Positions 12,961 through 23,908 of a stretch of DNA of 64,000 nt are shown in pieces (positions within the stretch are counted from its first letter, which is position 1; every line of letters begins with the position of its first letter). Under the pieces are notes generated by a model. The model saw only the letters and a program-made list of their open reading frames with translations. It ran no database searches and was not told the DNA's origin. The translations under genes were made by a program, and so were the position numbers. This stretch comes from Lytechinus variegatus (taxonomy: Eukaryota; Echinodermata; Echinoidea; Temnopleuroida; Toxopneustidae): the NCBI RefSeq assembly GCF_018143015.1, contig NC_054751.1, positions 31,076,347-31,140,346 of the forward strand, given 5' to 3'.

Positions 12961-13570
12961 GCCCATACATCAAAGCGGCACTGTCTACAGTGCCAATCTT
13001 AATCCTTTGGGTCTTTTGACATTATAACCTATCTTTGTCTTAGAACCATTTCTCCTGAAATCCCTGCTCATATTATCAAACCAAATGCGTACATATGATT
13101 TAACGGCTATTATGTTAAAATATTTCAGGAATTCGATATTTTTATTTTAAAAAGGTATTTTCTGGCTTGGTTCGCTCTCTTGCGACTATTAAGAAATTAA
13201 CGTTCGTATATCACGTTCTGCCCCCAAATCATAACTTATTTTGACATTGCAAAGCAATAACAAATTTAAAATTTGAGAAAATTGAAACGAGAGGGACAAA
13301 GGAATATACATAAAAGAAGATAAATTAGGAAAGAAATTGCTGGCTCATATAACTATTATACCTCGTATTTCAATTTAAAAAGTCTCACTAAGACACTCCA
13401 TTATCACTGCCGCCAATGTGTATCTATACACGGTAAACTAATTGTGTAATTGTTTTGTCATATATGACGATGTTGAAAGAAAAATAATGACGAATAATTT
13501 GTTTTGAAAAAGTCTGTTTTTCCATTATATCTTTGTTGATTCAGACTACCATTTCCATCTCTCCCTTCAG
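12961..13570. other. No gene seen; probable intron upstream of 13571
   Basis: Non-coding AT-rich sequence. The last bases (ctctcccttcag, ending 13570) form a strong polypyrimidine tract plus AG splice acceptor for the exon that follows. Confidence 0.5.
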
Positions 13571-14633
13571 GTATGTCAACCTGGTAGATGCAGCACATGG
13601 GTGCGGTTGTTTGACATACTGGGTCTATTTTACTAGTCGATCTCAACACAATTCCTCAGCGATGTGTACTGTTTATGATGTCTTCAAGCAGGTCCATAGG
13701 AGGCCGTCAGACTTCAAATCAAGGGACTCCTTCCCGTCTTTGGACCTTGCTGACTGGGATAGAGTTCGTGAGAGCATCAGCCGTAAGTCATGCATGCCAT
13801 ATAATGGTTTGGAATGGCTTAATGATAATAAATACGACAATGACGACGACGACGACGACGGAGATGGTGGAGCGGCTGAGTCGGATTACTCGTCAGATGA
13901 TCCAGAAGATGACCCAGTCGAGAGGGTTAGGCTAGAGAATGCTGCCTCCGTGCCGAACTACAGCAGGTCCGCTAAGACCAGAACACAATCTGCCTTCTCT
14001 TGGATACCAAGTAAAGCCCTTGATAAACAAACCTTTGAAATACGACGAGCCATAGCCCGCCAGTCTATTTCCAGAGGAATCACCTTCGACTTGCCAGCTA
14101 GCCAGACCAAACTTTCCATCAATTCCGAATTCCAGCCGGAACTCTACGGGTTATTCACCAAGAAGTTTAGACACGAACACGACCTTTGGAGGGAGCGCCG
14201 TGGTGGTACGTCCCCGCGATATCTAAGCCAACCACCCAAGCTGAAACCTCCTCCACCTCCGAAAAGATTCATCCCAGAGATCACTACCCACTCTCCTCGA
14301 GAACTGTTCATGGTCGATAGGAATCCTAAGATTGACGAGCAACCCACGTTTCGGTCATCTGACCTGCATAGCGGTAACGTGACCTTACCAACTGACGGAA
14401 TGCCGACGGTTCGTATGCGACGGAAGTCTTTGACGGGAGGCAAGACGTCACTAGATCTGCAGGAGGACACCGTGAATCTATGGCGAAACAATACCGTGCT
14501 GAAAGCAAAGGATGCCTTCAAGAAGTCCATTCTGAAATGGAAGGCAGGAGCAAAGAAAGAGGAGGAGGACTATCTGGAGGAAAGCAAACGAGCTGAGGTG
14601 TTAGCTTGGCTAGACAAGATGAAACTTAATTGA
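13571..14633 (+). CDS. Unrecognised acidic/proline-rich protein, terminal coding exon
   Basis: The open frame runs to a TGA at 14631-14633. A strong splice acceptor (ctctcccttcag) at 13559-13570 suggests that the exon begins at 13571 with upstream exons not found; if the mRNA starts here instead, the first ATG in frame is at 13662. Numbered from the upstream open-frame limit at 13533, the protein has an Asp run (103-109) and an acidic stretch to about 130, an RGITFDLP segment at 181-188 that fits an RVxF-LP phosphatase docking motif, a Pro run (239-243), MPTVRMRRKS at 290-299, a basic helical segment (about 322-342) and WLD at 359-361. The RVxF-LP, [LM]PxVRxRR and WLD motifs occur in the same order in 3838-4818. 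No catalytic domain is recognised; disordered regulatory protein is the best description. Confidence 0.6.
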
Positions 14634-14812
14634 ACAGCTTGTGATCACTACGTTCCTATTTTATCAGCCGAATAATGAATGGATAAAAAACATTTAAATC
14701 CTTTTTGCATTATGGGGGTACATATATATGTATATATAATATAAAGGTTCATAAAATCAATTTATGAAAAGACTTGTATTGTATGGTGAATATTGTAATA
14801 ATTTGCCCCAGA

Positions 14813-14818
14813 AATAAA
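14813..14818 (+). promoter_or_regulatory. Candidate polyadenylation signal AATAAA
   Basis: AATAAA occurs 180 bases after the stop codon of the 13571-14633 exon, with a second copy near 14831. This is a plausible 3' end for that gene; cleavage site not determined. Confidence 0.45.
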
Positions 14819-14873
14819 TGATCCATTAAATAAAAGACAGATGACGCAGGTAATGAAGGGGGTGGGGTGGCAG

Positions 14874-15584
14874 CAGAGGCGTCGATCCTGGGGGGGGGGA
14901 GCAGGGGGCGATCGCCCAACCAATGAAAATATGGGGGGGGGCAAACATATCATTATGCCCACCCCCCCAATAATTCCGGATATACCAACAACAAAAAACA
15001 AGATTATAAAGTTCAGCAAGCGATATTGAGATATACAACTCGTTCTTTATTTAAAGTCGTGCTTTTCAGATTGGAATATAAATATTTTCAGCTCGCGCTT
15101 CGCGCTCGCATCATTTCTGTAGCAAACACCCATACTTTTCATGATTAAATAGGTGAATGTAAATGTCCCATTTTCAGTTTTAAGCTTCAAAAGAACTCCT
15201 GCTTCGATTAGCAATCATCTTTTCTTGGATATATATCTTGTTCTTTATCAAAAACTTCTATTAAAATGTCATATTTTCAGATCGAAATGTCAAAATTTTC
15301 AGCTCGCGCTTCGTGCTCGCATCTATTTTTCTTTTAGATACTAATTTTAATCATGAGTACCAAAAATGCTTAGAAATATCAAGTTTTCAGGTCAGAATAT
15401 AAAGAAATTTCAGCTCACTCTCGGCACTCGTACTATCTGTGTAGTGAGATATGTATCTTCTTCATGATTTACAAACAGCCCTAAACAGTCACGCTTTTCC
15501 TGTCTGTATACAAAAAAAAAATCAGCTCGCGCTTCGCGCTCGCATTAATTTGTTGGTGAGATACGTGTCTGTGTATCATTATTC

Positions 15585-15619
<35 letters not shown>

Positions 15620-15709
15620 AGGGTGTGTGAATGGGTGCCTTGTACGATCGAGCGCCTTTGGAACGTTAATCATTTTGCCCCCAATCTGAAAAATGGATCG
15701 ACGCCCCTG
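14874..15709. mobile_element. hAT-type non-autonomous transposon with 8-bp TSD
   Basis: Termini are CAGAGGCGTCGATCC and GGATCGACGCCCCTG (14 of 15 inverted matches). Identical 8-bp direct repeats GGTGGCAG lie at 14866-14873 and 15710-15717. The interior has G and C runs next to each end. Between about 15085 and 15545 there are roughly five diverged ~110-bp units, each containing a version of agctcgcgcttcgcgctcgc. Also present is a (TA)n(GT)n tract at 15586-15622. No transposase. Confidence 0.9.
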
Positions 15710-15717
15710 GGTGGCAG

Positions 15718-18229
15718 TGTTCCTTAATTTACACATAACCTCTTATTTTGGGGGATTTGAACATACTCTCTTTTTGTTTTTTCATACATAGGATAAATCT
15801 CGGAATGGTGATCTGTTTTAGTTTTAGACTATGACCTATGCTTGCCATTCTCCAACCTAGCTGCCAACATGGACCTTATCCATTTAAATGTGCACAGTCG
15901 AAGAATAATGATTCAAAACATGCCAGCCCAACGATAGAAGCATCTTGTAGCCAATATGCCCTTTTGCAAAGTGTAATATGGTTTGAAAATTAGACATAAA
16001 ATACAAGGATCATTACACACTATTCGGCGAAGTTATTGCTCATATAATGACATTATCTACTCATTCTCACTTATTAGACACATTAAATATGTTCTTGCCT
16101 TTCTGTATGTCATGAGTACTCGTAAATAATCGCAATACCTTTTCTCAGTCAATTTGCTTCCATATCAAATACCAAAAATATTGTTTGAAGGGGAATAATT
16201 GTTAATTCTTTTATGTTTTTACGACATTTTTCACGAAAATTGTCCGAAACAGTAATAAGGTTAAGCAGTCCATATCAAATTGAGGCTTACTATTTTCTAT
16301 TGAACTTTTTATAATGTTTGATTACGTGAATTCCAGTTTCCATACTTACCCCATCTTTGCTAAACAACATTGCTACATTGTCTTTAATATTTATGCAATT
16401 AAAGAACGCAAAATATGGAAACAATTGTTTTGTTGATTCATCAGTCAATGGAAGTTTTATGATGGGAGCTGACAGGTTGTTGTTATTGTAATTACGTTGT
16501 ATTGTTAGTGCTGAAGCATTGATAATAGGATTGCTAGCAGTTTTACTAGCGATAATGTTCATGCTAATGATCATTATCATGATTATAGTAATGATAAGGA
16601 AATCTTGATTATGGTGATGATGATGATGTATGTTTATTTTCGTGATATGTGTGTGCGTGTGGCAATGGAAATGCACACCTGAGAATTGGCCTGAAGTCAG
16701 GACACCTCAAGTCACCTGACCTGAAGTCAAGTTCGTGAACTGGGGTTAATCTAGCTAGTAAAATTGATTTGAGGATATCTTTTTATATATTTTTAACTTG
16801 TTTCCTTGCCAAAAACACTTCGAAGAGTGCATTGCGCCCCTCCCCACTCCCCAGCACACCGAGGCCATCGTGACGATATTTGCTTTATACCGAGCTGTGA
16901 CTTACATGAAATGGCTTAGGCTTGATTTTCATTTTGGTAATCATTGTAAAGCTTGGGAAAAGTGTGAAGAAACAAGTATTAAATGAAAGATGAAGTGTAA
17001 ACCCACTTTAAATGATATAAACTGAAAAATGCTGGAGATGTCTGATATAAACTTTTGTTCAGATTCAGTTATGTCCTCAGATCCAGCTGGCACAAAAAGG
17101 GTAAAAGTTGTGCTTACTAATGGTTAAAATTTGGGTGACAAAATCGTTACAGAATGCTTGAATGTATCCGTTTTATTTCAATTGACTAAAAGTGCAAGGG
17201 AAATGTATGATAAATGTTTTGCAGGGTAAGTTTGACTTCGCCCTTCCCCTTGACACAGCGTGAAAATGAGCATTTCTGCGCAGATTTCTGCGAGCTTTAC
17301 AAAAATGGACAGTGCTGACTAAAGTGCAACATTCTGTCAAAAATGTTACTTTCATTGGATAGCTGAGACCCAAACCCAACATTATATGTGAAAAAATTAC
17401 CCACATGTTGTATATATATGTATATATATTTTCAATGTGTAAACTTTTTTATACGCATTGTATAATAATGCAGAAGTGGTCGTTAAGGTGGCACCATTAT
17501 TTATTTGACGAATGTGATAATCGTGTTAATGATCGTCAATTTCTGTTTTAAGTCATGCGGTTAAAGGGTCATCTTCTACATCACCCTCAACGCACATCCA
17601 CAAACACTCAAAAGCACACCTTCTCATTCCTATATTTGATTTTTTTTTGACAAACTGGCCCCGCCCTTTCCTATCTATCTATAATCCATTATGTTCTTCG
17701 AATTTTTGGCCACCATTCCCCTACAATCTTGTTTCAAGCAGGCATTTCTTTCATATAAATTTCATCAATCCCATTGTTCTTTTTCATTCTTCCTTTTCTC
17801 TCCCTTTTCTCACTCATTTTTAGTATATTAACAAGCATTGAATCCTCTCCATGTGTGGAGTGCTAGTTCTAATGTTTTGTGGGGGAAGTTATTTCCAATC
17901 TCAAACGAATACAAATGAATAAACAAGTATGACGAAATGGGAAATCGTATAAAAAAGGGATTATGTTTTGTTTTATTTAATTTATTCTGAAAGCGGTGGT
18001 AACAAATTGAAGACCATTCATTTTACCATATACTAGTAACCACTTGAAAAAAAAAAGATTTACGTAAACACAAACAAAAGATCTATTTTTTTTAAACTAT
18101 GAACCACCGAACCACCATTAGTAAAAAAAAATATGCGTCTGGATCCACAATAAGGATTTCCTTTCTTTCACTGAAATGTCCCTGACTGATTTTACATTAT
18201 GATTTGCTAGAAACATATTCTTTTCCGGG
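15718..18229. other. No gene seen
   Basis: AT-rich and non-coding. The 16290-16676 frame on the minus strand reads through ATG/ATT/CAT-rich low-complexity DNA and is not supported. A TA/TG tract lies at about 17408-17430. Confidence 0.5.
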
Positions 18230-18231
18230 AG

Positions 18232-18520
18232 CTAAGTAACTGAACACCGGACACTTGCAACTTTGCAATTTCTAAGTGAAATAGCATAATTTACTGCGTC
18301 GAATGCTTTAGCATAATCAAGGCATATACCAATGATGTGTAACTTTTTGTTGATTGATTTTTTATCATTAAAACCTAGCATGGCATAGGTTATTATAATA
18401 TGCTGTTGTTTTTCTCGAAAGCATAACCATAATTGAAAGTGAGAAGGTGCATTTCTCTTGGTGAGAAGTTTCAACGTTCTGACAAAGTCACTTTCTGAAA
18501 GAACTTTGAAAAAGCGGTTA
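18232..18520 (-). pseudogene. LINE reverse transcriptase relic
   Basis: The minus-strand frame contains a segment matching the non-LTR reverse transcriptase region before the active site: GICLDYAKAFDAVNYAISL corresponds to the family pattern GxxLDxxKAFDxVxHxxLL. Upstream residues resemble the FRxxxST block. The frame is short and both sides are degenerate, so this is a decayed fragment of a CR1/jockey/L2-like element, with no YxDD motif in reach. Confidence 0.6.
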
Positions 18521-19012
18521 ACATAGTAAGGGGTCTGTCAATAGTAAGGTTTTGGGGATCTTTTTCCTTAAATGGAATAACCATATCTCAGCTGTGAACA
18601 GGATATAATTATAACAATTCACAAGTTGATTAATTTGGAATGAGAACCCGACCATTTTCATAAGTCATCATTACTAGAATTATACTCTCAATCATTTACG
18701 ATTTTCTAAAACAAGCATAGTAAGTATGGTTTAGTGTAAAATCCACCATCCTATGTTAAGTTTACTTAAGTGTTTCCTTTCTTAGGTCTGTGGAATTTCC
18801 TGGAATGTCTAGGAAGAACATGATATACTCATCAGCAGAGAACCATCAGAGGAAGGTTTAGCAGTGTCTTCTTGAAGAGATGCAGTGTAGTAGGGAGCGT
18901 GTCAAGTCTGCTTGGTTTGAATACGTCAATGGATTGTGTATGATCATGGATGTGATCGTCTGTCTCATTGTTCAGGATTGATTCTTGATCGATTCTTCAT
19001 AGTATCACAGGG

Positions 19013-19085
19013 GATGCCGTGGCCGAGTGGTCTAGGGCGCCTGGCTATACATAGAAAGTTCGGGGTTCGATCCCCGGCCGCGACA
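19013..19085 (+). repeat. tRNA-like sequence, probably a SINE head
   Basis: An A-box-like tggccgagtgg (19020-19030) and a B-box ggttcgatccc (19064-19074) are spaced as in tRNAs, and the T arm (cggggttcgatccccg) pairs perfectly. The acceptor ends pair only partly and the anticodon arm is poor. It most resembles the Ser/Leu tRNA type but lacks a clear variable arm. A TTTT run follows at about 19123. More likely a tRNA-derived SINE than a functional tRNA. Confidence 0.5.
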
Positions 19086-19232
19086 CCTAGCCCGTGGGCA
19101 AAGCATTTAATGTACAATGCTCTTTTATCTTGCTTTCAAATAAATGGAAATGCTATATGCATTATTGGTAACTTGGTGTGCACTTGTTTGAAAAAAAAAT
19201 CACTTGTAACATGTGCCTATTACAGATTTTCG

Positions 19233-21118
19233 TCAGATTTGTGTTTTCTTCTTCGTCCTCTTATTTTCGTCCGTTTTATGCTTCCTGTGTGTTGCCCATT
19301 TCCTCTTCCTTTTTGTCATCTCCACCTTATTCTCTTTGTAATTTCCATTCCCAAAATTAAAAGAATTTATCAACTTACTATTACCCTCCATACGGCCGAC
19401 TAAAGGCACTAAATTTTGACCCTGTACATTGGTATAGGAATTTTCTATCTTACTACCTTCGCTCATACTGCCAACTAAACCCTGAAAACTAGCTGGAATC
19501 TTCGAGCCTGCAGTATGGATATATTCTTTGACGAAAAGATGTGAATCGCTCTCTATGTACTGCTTCATCTCTTCAGTTGTTACCTTTGCCGATGAGGCAC
19601 AAAAGAAGATGAAGGTATTATCCTTGGCAAAGATATGTTGTATTCTCTTAGCTCTAGAAGGGAAATTGTCATGTAGATGATTAAAATAGCAAGACGCAAA
19701 ATATTCTTGGACGAACTTGTGGAAGAATACCGTTGTGTAGACTTTTCGTCGAGGCATCCTGCCCCGGTAATAGTCATTTTCTGGAATATTGGTCAGGAAT
19801 CCGATTTCACTACCTAATCTAAAGACAGTATCATTTTTGAACTCCTCTGCAGTGAACACAGTTTTTTCATTCTGAATCGGACCGGGGTGTCCCCAAAAAC
19901 TATCATATGCTGGCTTTCCAAGAAACACCTTTAAATTGTCGAAATCAACGAGGTCTCCCCTTTCAGAATCCTTTATCTTGTTAGTGTATTGTTCGTACAT
20001 GTATTCTATGATATTATTGAACACGTCAGGGACGGTGTAAGTCTCTGTCAGGAAACTTTCATTCTTTGAGAGCTCACAAAACATGGCCAAAAACAGAGGG
20101 TATCTTGCCATGAAAGAAATGTCCTCAATGCTACAATCAAAGTAATAATTATCACACGGCAAGACTTCCGAATCCTTCAGTAATCGGTCTGTTAAGTCAG
20201 GGTACCTGCCACCAGAAAGCCACTTCAGAAGGTCATCCGATTTCGTGTTGTTGTGCAGAAAGAACTTTTTAACATAGGCGACCACATTTTCCGAGGTAAA
20301 TCCTGTCAGTTCGACGTGAGTGTAATCAGGAACATTTTCAAAATCTGCTATTCGCCACGGTCTACATGTGACCATCACCATTGTATCTCTGAATGATTTA
20401 TACCTTAAAATATCGAGGACTCCCTTTTTGCCGTCTTCCTTCAAACTGCCATATACATACTCGTCGTAACCATCGAATATGATGATAGCACTCTCTGGAT
20501 TCTGGCTTATATAGCTGTTTATTAAGTCAGCCGTTATACTTCCATGTCGATCTGTCGGAACCAGACCTTGGTTCACAACCTCTTGACCAAGACTGTTCGT
20601 AGGGTCAACCAACCGTAACCGAAGAACGATGAGTAAAGGGGTACACCTGATGGAGAACCCCCACAAACAGCTACCCCAATCATGGGCAATTTTACACGAG
20701 AGTGTTGTTTTTCCAGTCCCTCCCGCACCTCTTAGGAGAATCCTCTTCGAAACTTTTCCTTTCTTTTTTATTTGGAAAAGCTTTGTATATGAAATGTCTT
20801 TCCGGACCAAATTGCTATTTTGGTCAACGTCACGTTGCAAGAGATTCAAATTGATGAACAACTCATCAAGATCTAGTATACTGGAATCGTTCCAGGGAAC
20901 AGTCTTGATGTCGCAAAAGCGTGAATTATAGTAATTGATGAGATGCTTCCGAAGTTCTTTAATTTCCGTTGGTAAGAGAAGAAGATTCGTACAAAACACA
21001 GAACATACGATAGCAAGCAGAACAATCAACACACCGGTGATGATGAGCAACTTGTTAATGGTGATGGACCCTAGAAGTATCACGTCATTGATGTTTCCTG
21101 CCTCAGGGATGAATTCGC
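19233..21118 (-). CDS. Transmembrane NACHT NTPase with GLUG-like repeats (exon 2 of Death-TM-NACHT gene)
   Basis: This exon starts after a clear acceptor (ccatctgcag) and joins in phase 1 to the Death-domain exon at 21911-22199, giving a 724-residue protein. In full-protein numbering: a hydrophobic segment at about 118-145 (KLLIITGVLIVLLAIV core), Walker A GAGGTGKTTL at 227-236, Walker B AIIIFDGYDEY at 307-317, a sensor-like MVMVTCRPWR at about 343-352, RYPLFLAMFC at about 435-444, and the FxHxxxQEYFASxYF helix typical of NLR NTPase modules at about 561-575. These identify a STAND/NACHT signalling ATPase. After it, residues about 642-685 hold two ~24-residue repeats resembling the GLUG motif (GLVG...GSKIENSY, then PLVG...SKLINSF). 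The last ~40 residues are very basic. No leucine-rich repeats are seen before the stop; an unrecognised donor in the repeat region could add further exons. Echinoderms are known for large Death-NACHT-LRR families; the membrane segment and GLUG-like repeats are unusual. Confidence 0.85.
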
Positions 21119-21910
21119 CTGCAGATGGGAAATAAGAATTAAAAACACACCATTGTTTTTTTTAATGTGTTTATCAAACAATGAGGTAAAATTAACCATT
21201 ACCCTATTCACAAATATTCAAACTAGTAAGATGCCAGAATATCAGGCAATCAAACATTTACAAAACTAAATTCATTGGAAAATAATACGAAAAAGCGCAA
21301 TAGGTAATCACTTATTCTAAACATAACATCTACAAATTGAAAAAAAAATGCGCATGAAATATGATTCAGGTGCGTGGCTAGGCATTAATTTTCAGGGAGG
21401 GGGGGGGGGCAGACAAAAAAATACGTCGCTGATTCCGTAGCGATGGGGGCCGATGGGTCATCCCTATAGGGCCCCTGGACCCCACCGTCTAGACTAAAGC
21501 CTCCATGTTGGCTCAGGGAACGGATCCACTCTTCTGAAACGAATCCTCCAGTGATCAGGGTCAGCGTCACTAAAGGTTTTCAATAGACTTACCATTAACC
21601 AAGGAAGCTCCTTGCATTAACGCAGCCGCGCTGCCACGGTTTCTTTAAAAGTGATTTGTGTGAACAGTTGGTCAGCTCAAGGAGCTTGGTCAGCTCCAGA
21701 AAATCTATACTTCCTGGTTGGGAATGATAGCTCACTACTTATGACGCTCTGTTTAAGATTAAACAAGAAATATCTTTGGATACCTATCTAGCAACACACA
21801 AGTTATTCAGCACTATGTGATTAAGAAAGAAGTTGCATGTGGGTTGCAGCCTGCAACCCACATGCATTTTGCAGGTGCCCTTTATGCGTTTGCGAGGTTG
21901 ATAGGCATAC
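21119..21910. other. Intron of the Death-NACHT gene
   Basis: The donor is GTATGC (minus strand, just below 21911) and the acceptor is TGCAG (ending at 21119). The intron includes a G-rich repeat fragment at about 21370-21560 (minus-strand frame not supported) resembling edges of the G-run elements elsewhere in the window, and AT-rich sequence. No additional coding exon recognised. Confidence 0.6.
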
Positions 21911-22199
21911 CTTTTTGCACTCTTTCGGATAGGTTAACCCAACCAGCACGCACAAGACAGTTCGCAAGAATTTGTCGATGATCATTATCGGGCTCTCTCC
22001 TCATCTTCCTCCAAGAATGCAGCATCCCCATGGTACCAGAGAAGCTTGATCCAAGGTAGAACCCTAATATGTTACGTAACTGGAAATACTGGACCTTGCG
22101 CCAAGTGAAGCCGAGATGGACACCAATTTCGTCAATTTCCAATCCTATTTCATTTGCGATGGCCATTAATTCTTTGTCTGTTATTCCTTGGAAAGCCAT
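21911..22199 (-). CDS. Death domain (exon 1 of the Death-TM-NACHT gene)
   Basis: The frame codes for about 96 residues with a Death-domain pattern: an ITDKELMAIANEIG helix, then IDEIGVHLGF, WRKVQYFQ, LHSWRKMRR and a final ILANCLVRAGWVNLSERV helix. Death domains are six-helix homotypic interaction modules used by NLR-like and TLR adaptors. The start at 22199 is an ATG in good context (gcagcaATGG). The open frame continues upstream to 22247 without another ATG, so an earlier start or 5' exon is possible. The donor AAAAG/GTATGC leaves phase 1, matching the acceptor of the NACHT exon at 21118. Upstream promoter elements are not identifiable. Confidence 0.8.
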
Positions 22200-23636
22200 T
22201 GCTGCGATACAATACGCGACTGGCTGTAAACTCACTGTACAGGGCACAATGAACAGCTACTCCGCCTCAATATATGTTTCTTCCTCAGATGAACATGTTA
22301 TGGTAGTCTCAGGCTCTCATGCTACACTGTTCTGTGTAGAAACATTGTATGTAGTATTGTAGGATGCACTACAGCGATGACATATAAGCCAATTATGAAA
22401 ACGAACTGCACTAAACATGGTAATAATCCGCGGTAGGTTAGGAGCTCGAGTTTTGTTATTGCGTTTATCGTTAAAGAGATCGCTCCCAAATGTCAACTGT
22501 GCATGCAAGCCCGATGAACCGTGGAACTTTATTATTCATTTTTTTAGCATGGCTTAACCATATTTACAGATGAACAATTGCTACATTGAAAAAAAAATCT
22601 TATTAATATAGAAATCTAAAATTGAACAACACATACTTCGGCAGAGGAAATTCATGTTTTGTCCTTCCATACGAGGCAACATGGGGTCGATGTGTAGTTG
22701 GTTTAAAATCATTTTTTTTAAATATATATATATGTATATATCTTGCAAATATAGTTCATGAGCACTCGTGTAACTTCGGAGTTGGAGGCGGGGAAAGGGG
22801 GAGGGGGAAGGATATACAGTGTGTCCCAGAAAAACGCGTATCCGAGAATTATCATAACTTAATCACAAATATAAAGTACAAATTACATAACATTATAAAG
22901 CTCATATTTTTTACACCTTTTTTATACACACGACTCGTAATTAGCGCATGAGTGAATATAAATAATTTGAATAAAATATTCCCGACAGTCACTTTTCCGG
23001 GGGTATCTGATTAGAAAAAAATCACGTCTTAAGAGTGACATATCTGCTTTTACAATTTCATTTCTACTTTCTGACCTTTCCAAACTATTGTATATCCCCC
23101 CCATAATTCATTAACAAAGTCTCTCGTTTACTACACACTCCGTAATATATACACATATACCATCTTTCGTCTCTCGACGTTCTCCCATACATCATGTCAT
23201 GGTTGGCTTAATCACTCAATAATTAAAAAGGGAACAACTCGTTTCTTTCCGCCTGGCTATTTTATTTTCTCACTATACATGAAGTAGAAATATCATACAA
23301 AATAACATCTAAATATATTCAATTATTTACAATGTGTGTTATATCTGACTTTGCTGCAATGCAGTTAAGAATACATTCAAAATACCGAATAGGGAATAGT
23401 GATAACAAGCAACAATATCATATTGAAAAAAGGACTACTTTCGTTCTCCCATTATGTATGATTTCTCAATGATTTTTATCTTATCGTCATTATTCTTTTC
23501 GGTACTTTGATAAAATATCCTGTTAAAACTCTGACTTTTAATCTTTACTGCCTAAATCTGTATATCCAAAAGTCTTATAGAGTAACTGGAGGAAAAACTA
23601 GACTGTTGGCGACGCATTTCCCGCCAATTTAAAGAT
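22200..23636. other. Intergenic stretch between two minus-strand genes
   Basis: Contains the presumed promoter side of the Death-NACHT gene and the 3' untranslated region of the lectin mosaic gene. There is a phrase 'cagtgtgtcccagaaaaa' at about 22815 that looks like a transposon edge but has no visible partner. No gene recognised. Confidence 0.5.
23261..23266 (-). promoter_or_regulatory. Candidate polyadenylation signal AATAAA (minus strand)
   Basis: Plus-strand tttatt, so AATAAA on the coding strand, about 370 bases after the lectin mosaic gene's stop codon. It is one of several possible sites; only position and hexamer support it. Confidence 0.3.
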
Positions 23637-23908
23637 CTAAAATCCTTCGATACTGGCATAGGTGTAATCAAGATCCGACACAAAATCGCCTGCATTGTCA
23701 GTATGTGTGTTGCTGTTCAAGACACATGGTTTCATGGGCCCTGCAGCTGTCCGGTGATAGTTGATGGATAAACAGTTACTATCCCTTGTGCAGTGGTTGG
23801 TACAATGAGCCAGACTGTAGGCGTCTAATTGGTAGAGATAGTGGTTGGAGAGTCGATACCCCTCTTGAAGTACATAGACCGATAATCGTTCATTTCGGGT
23901 ACGAGTTA
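23637..23908 (-). CDS. Terminal exon: PAN/Apple-like module 2 and stop
   Basis: Last exon of the mosaic gene, residues about 1015-1104 of the visible protein. It follows acceptor tttaaacag and begins in phase 1, completing a codon with the FN3 exon. The pattern [13 protein letters not shown] ... [19 protein letters not shown] ... KPCVLN matches PAN/Apple modules, with a CxxxC pair in the central helix and a later Cys pair. It ends SIEGF-stop, so there is no anchor after it. Confidence 0.8.

Noticed and set aside
13675..14530. Alternative frames within the 13571-14633 exon (13675-13935 plus, 14144-14530 minus)
   Set aside because: Shadows of the long frame, without splice or domain support.
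19013..19085. Functional tRNA gene
   Set aside because: A and B boxes are good but the anticodon arm and acceptor stem are imperfect and no clear variable arm is present, so a SINE head is likelier.
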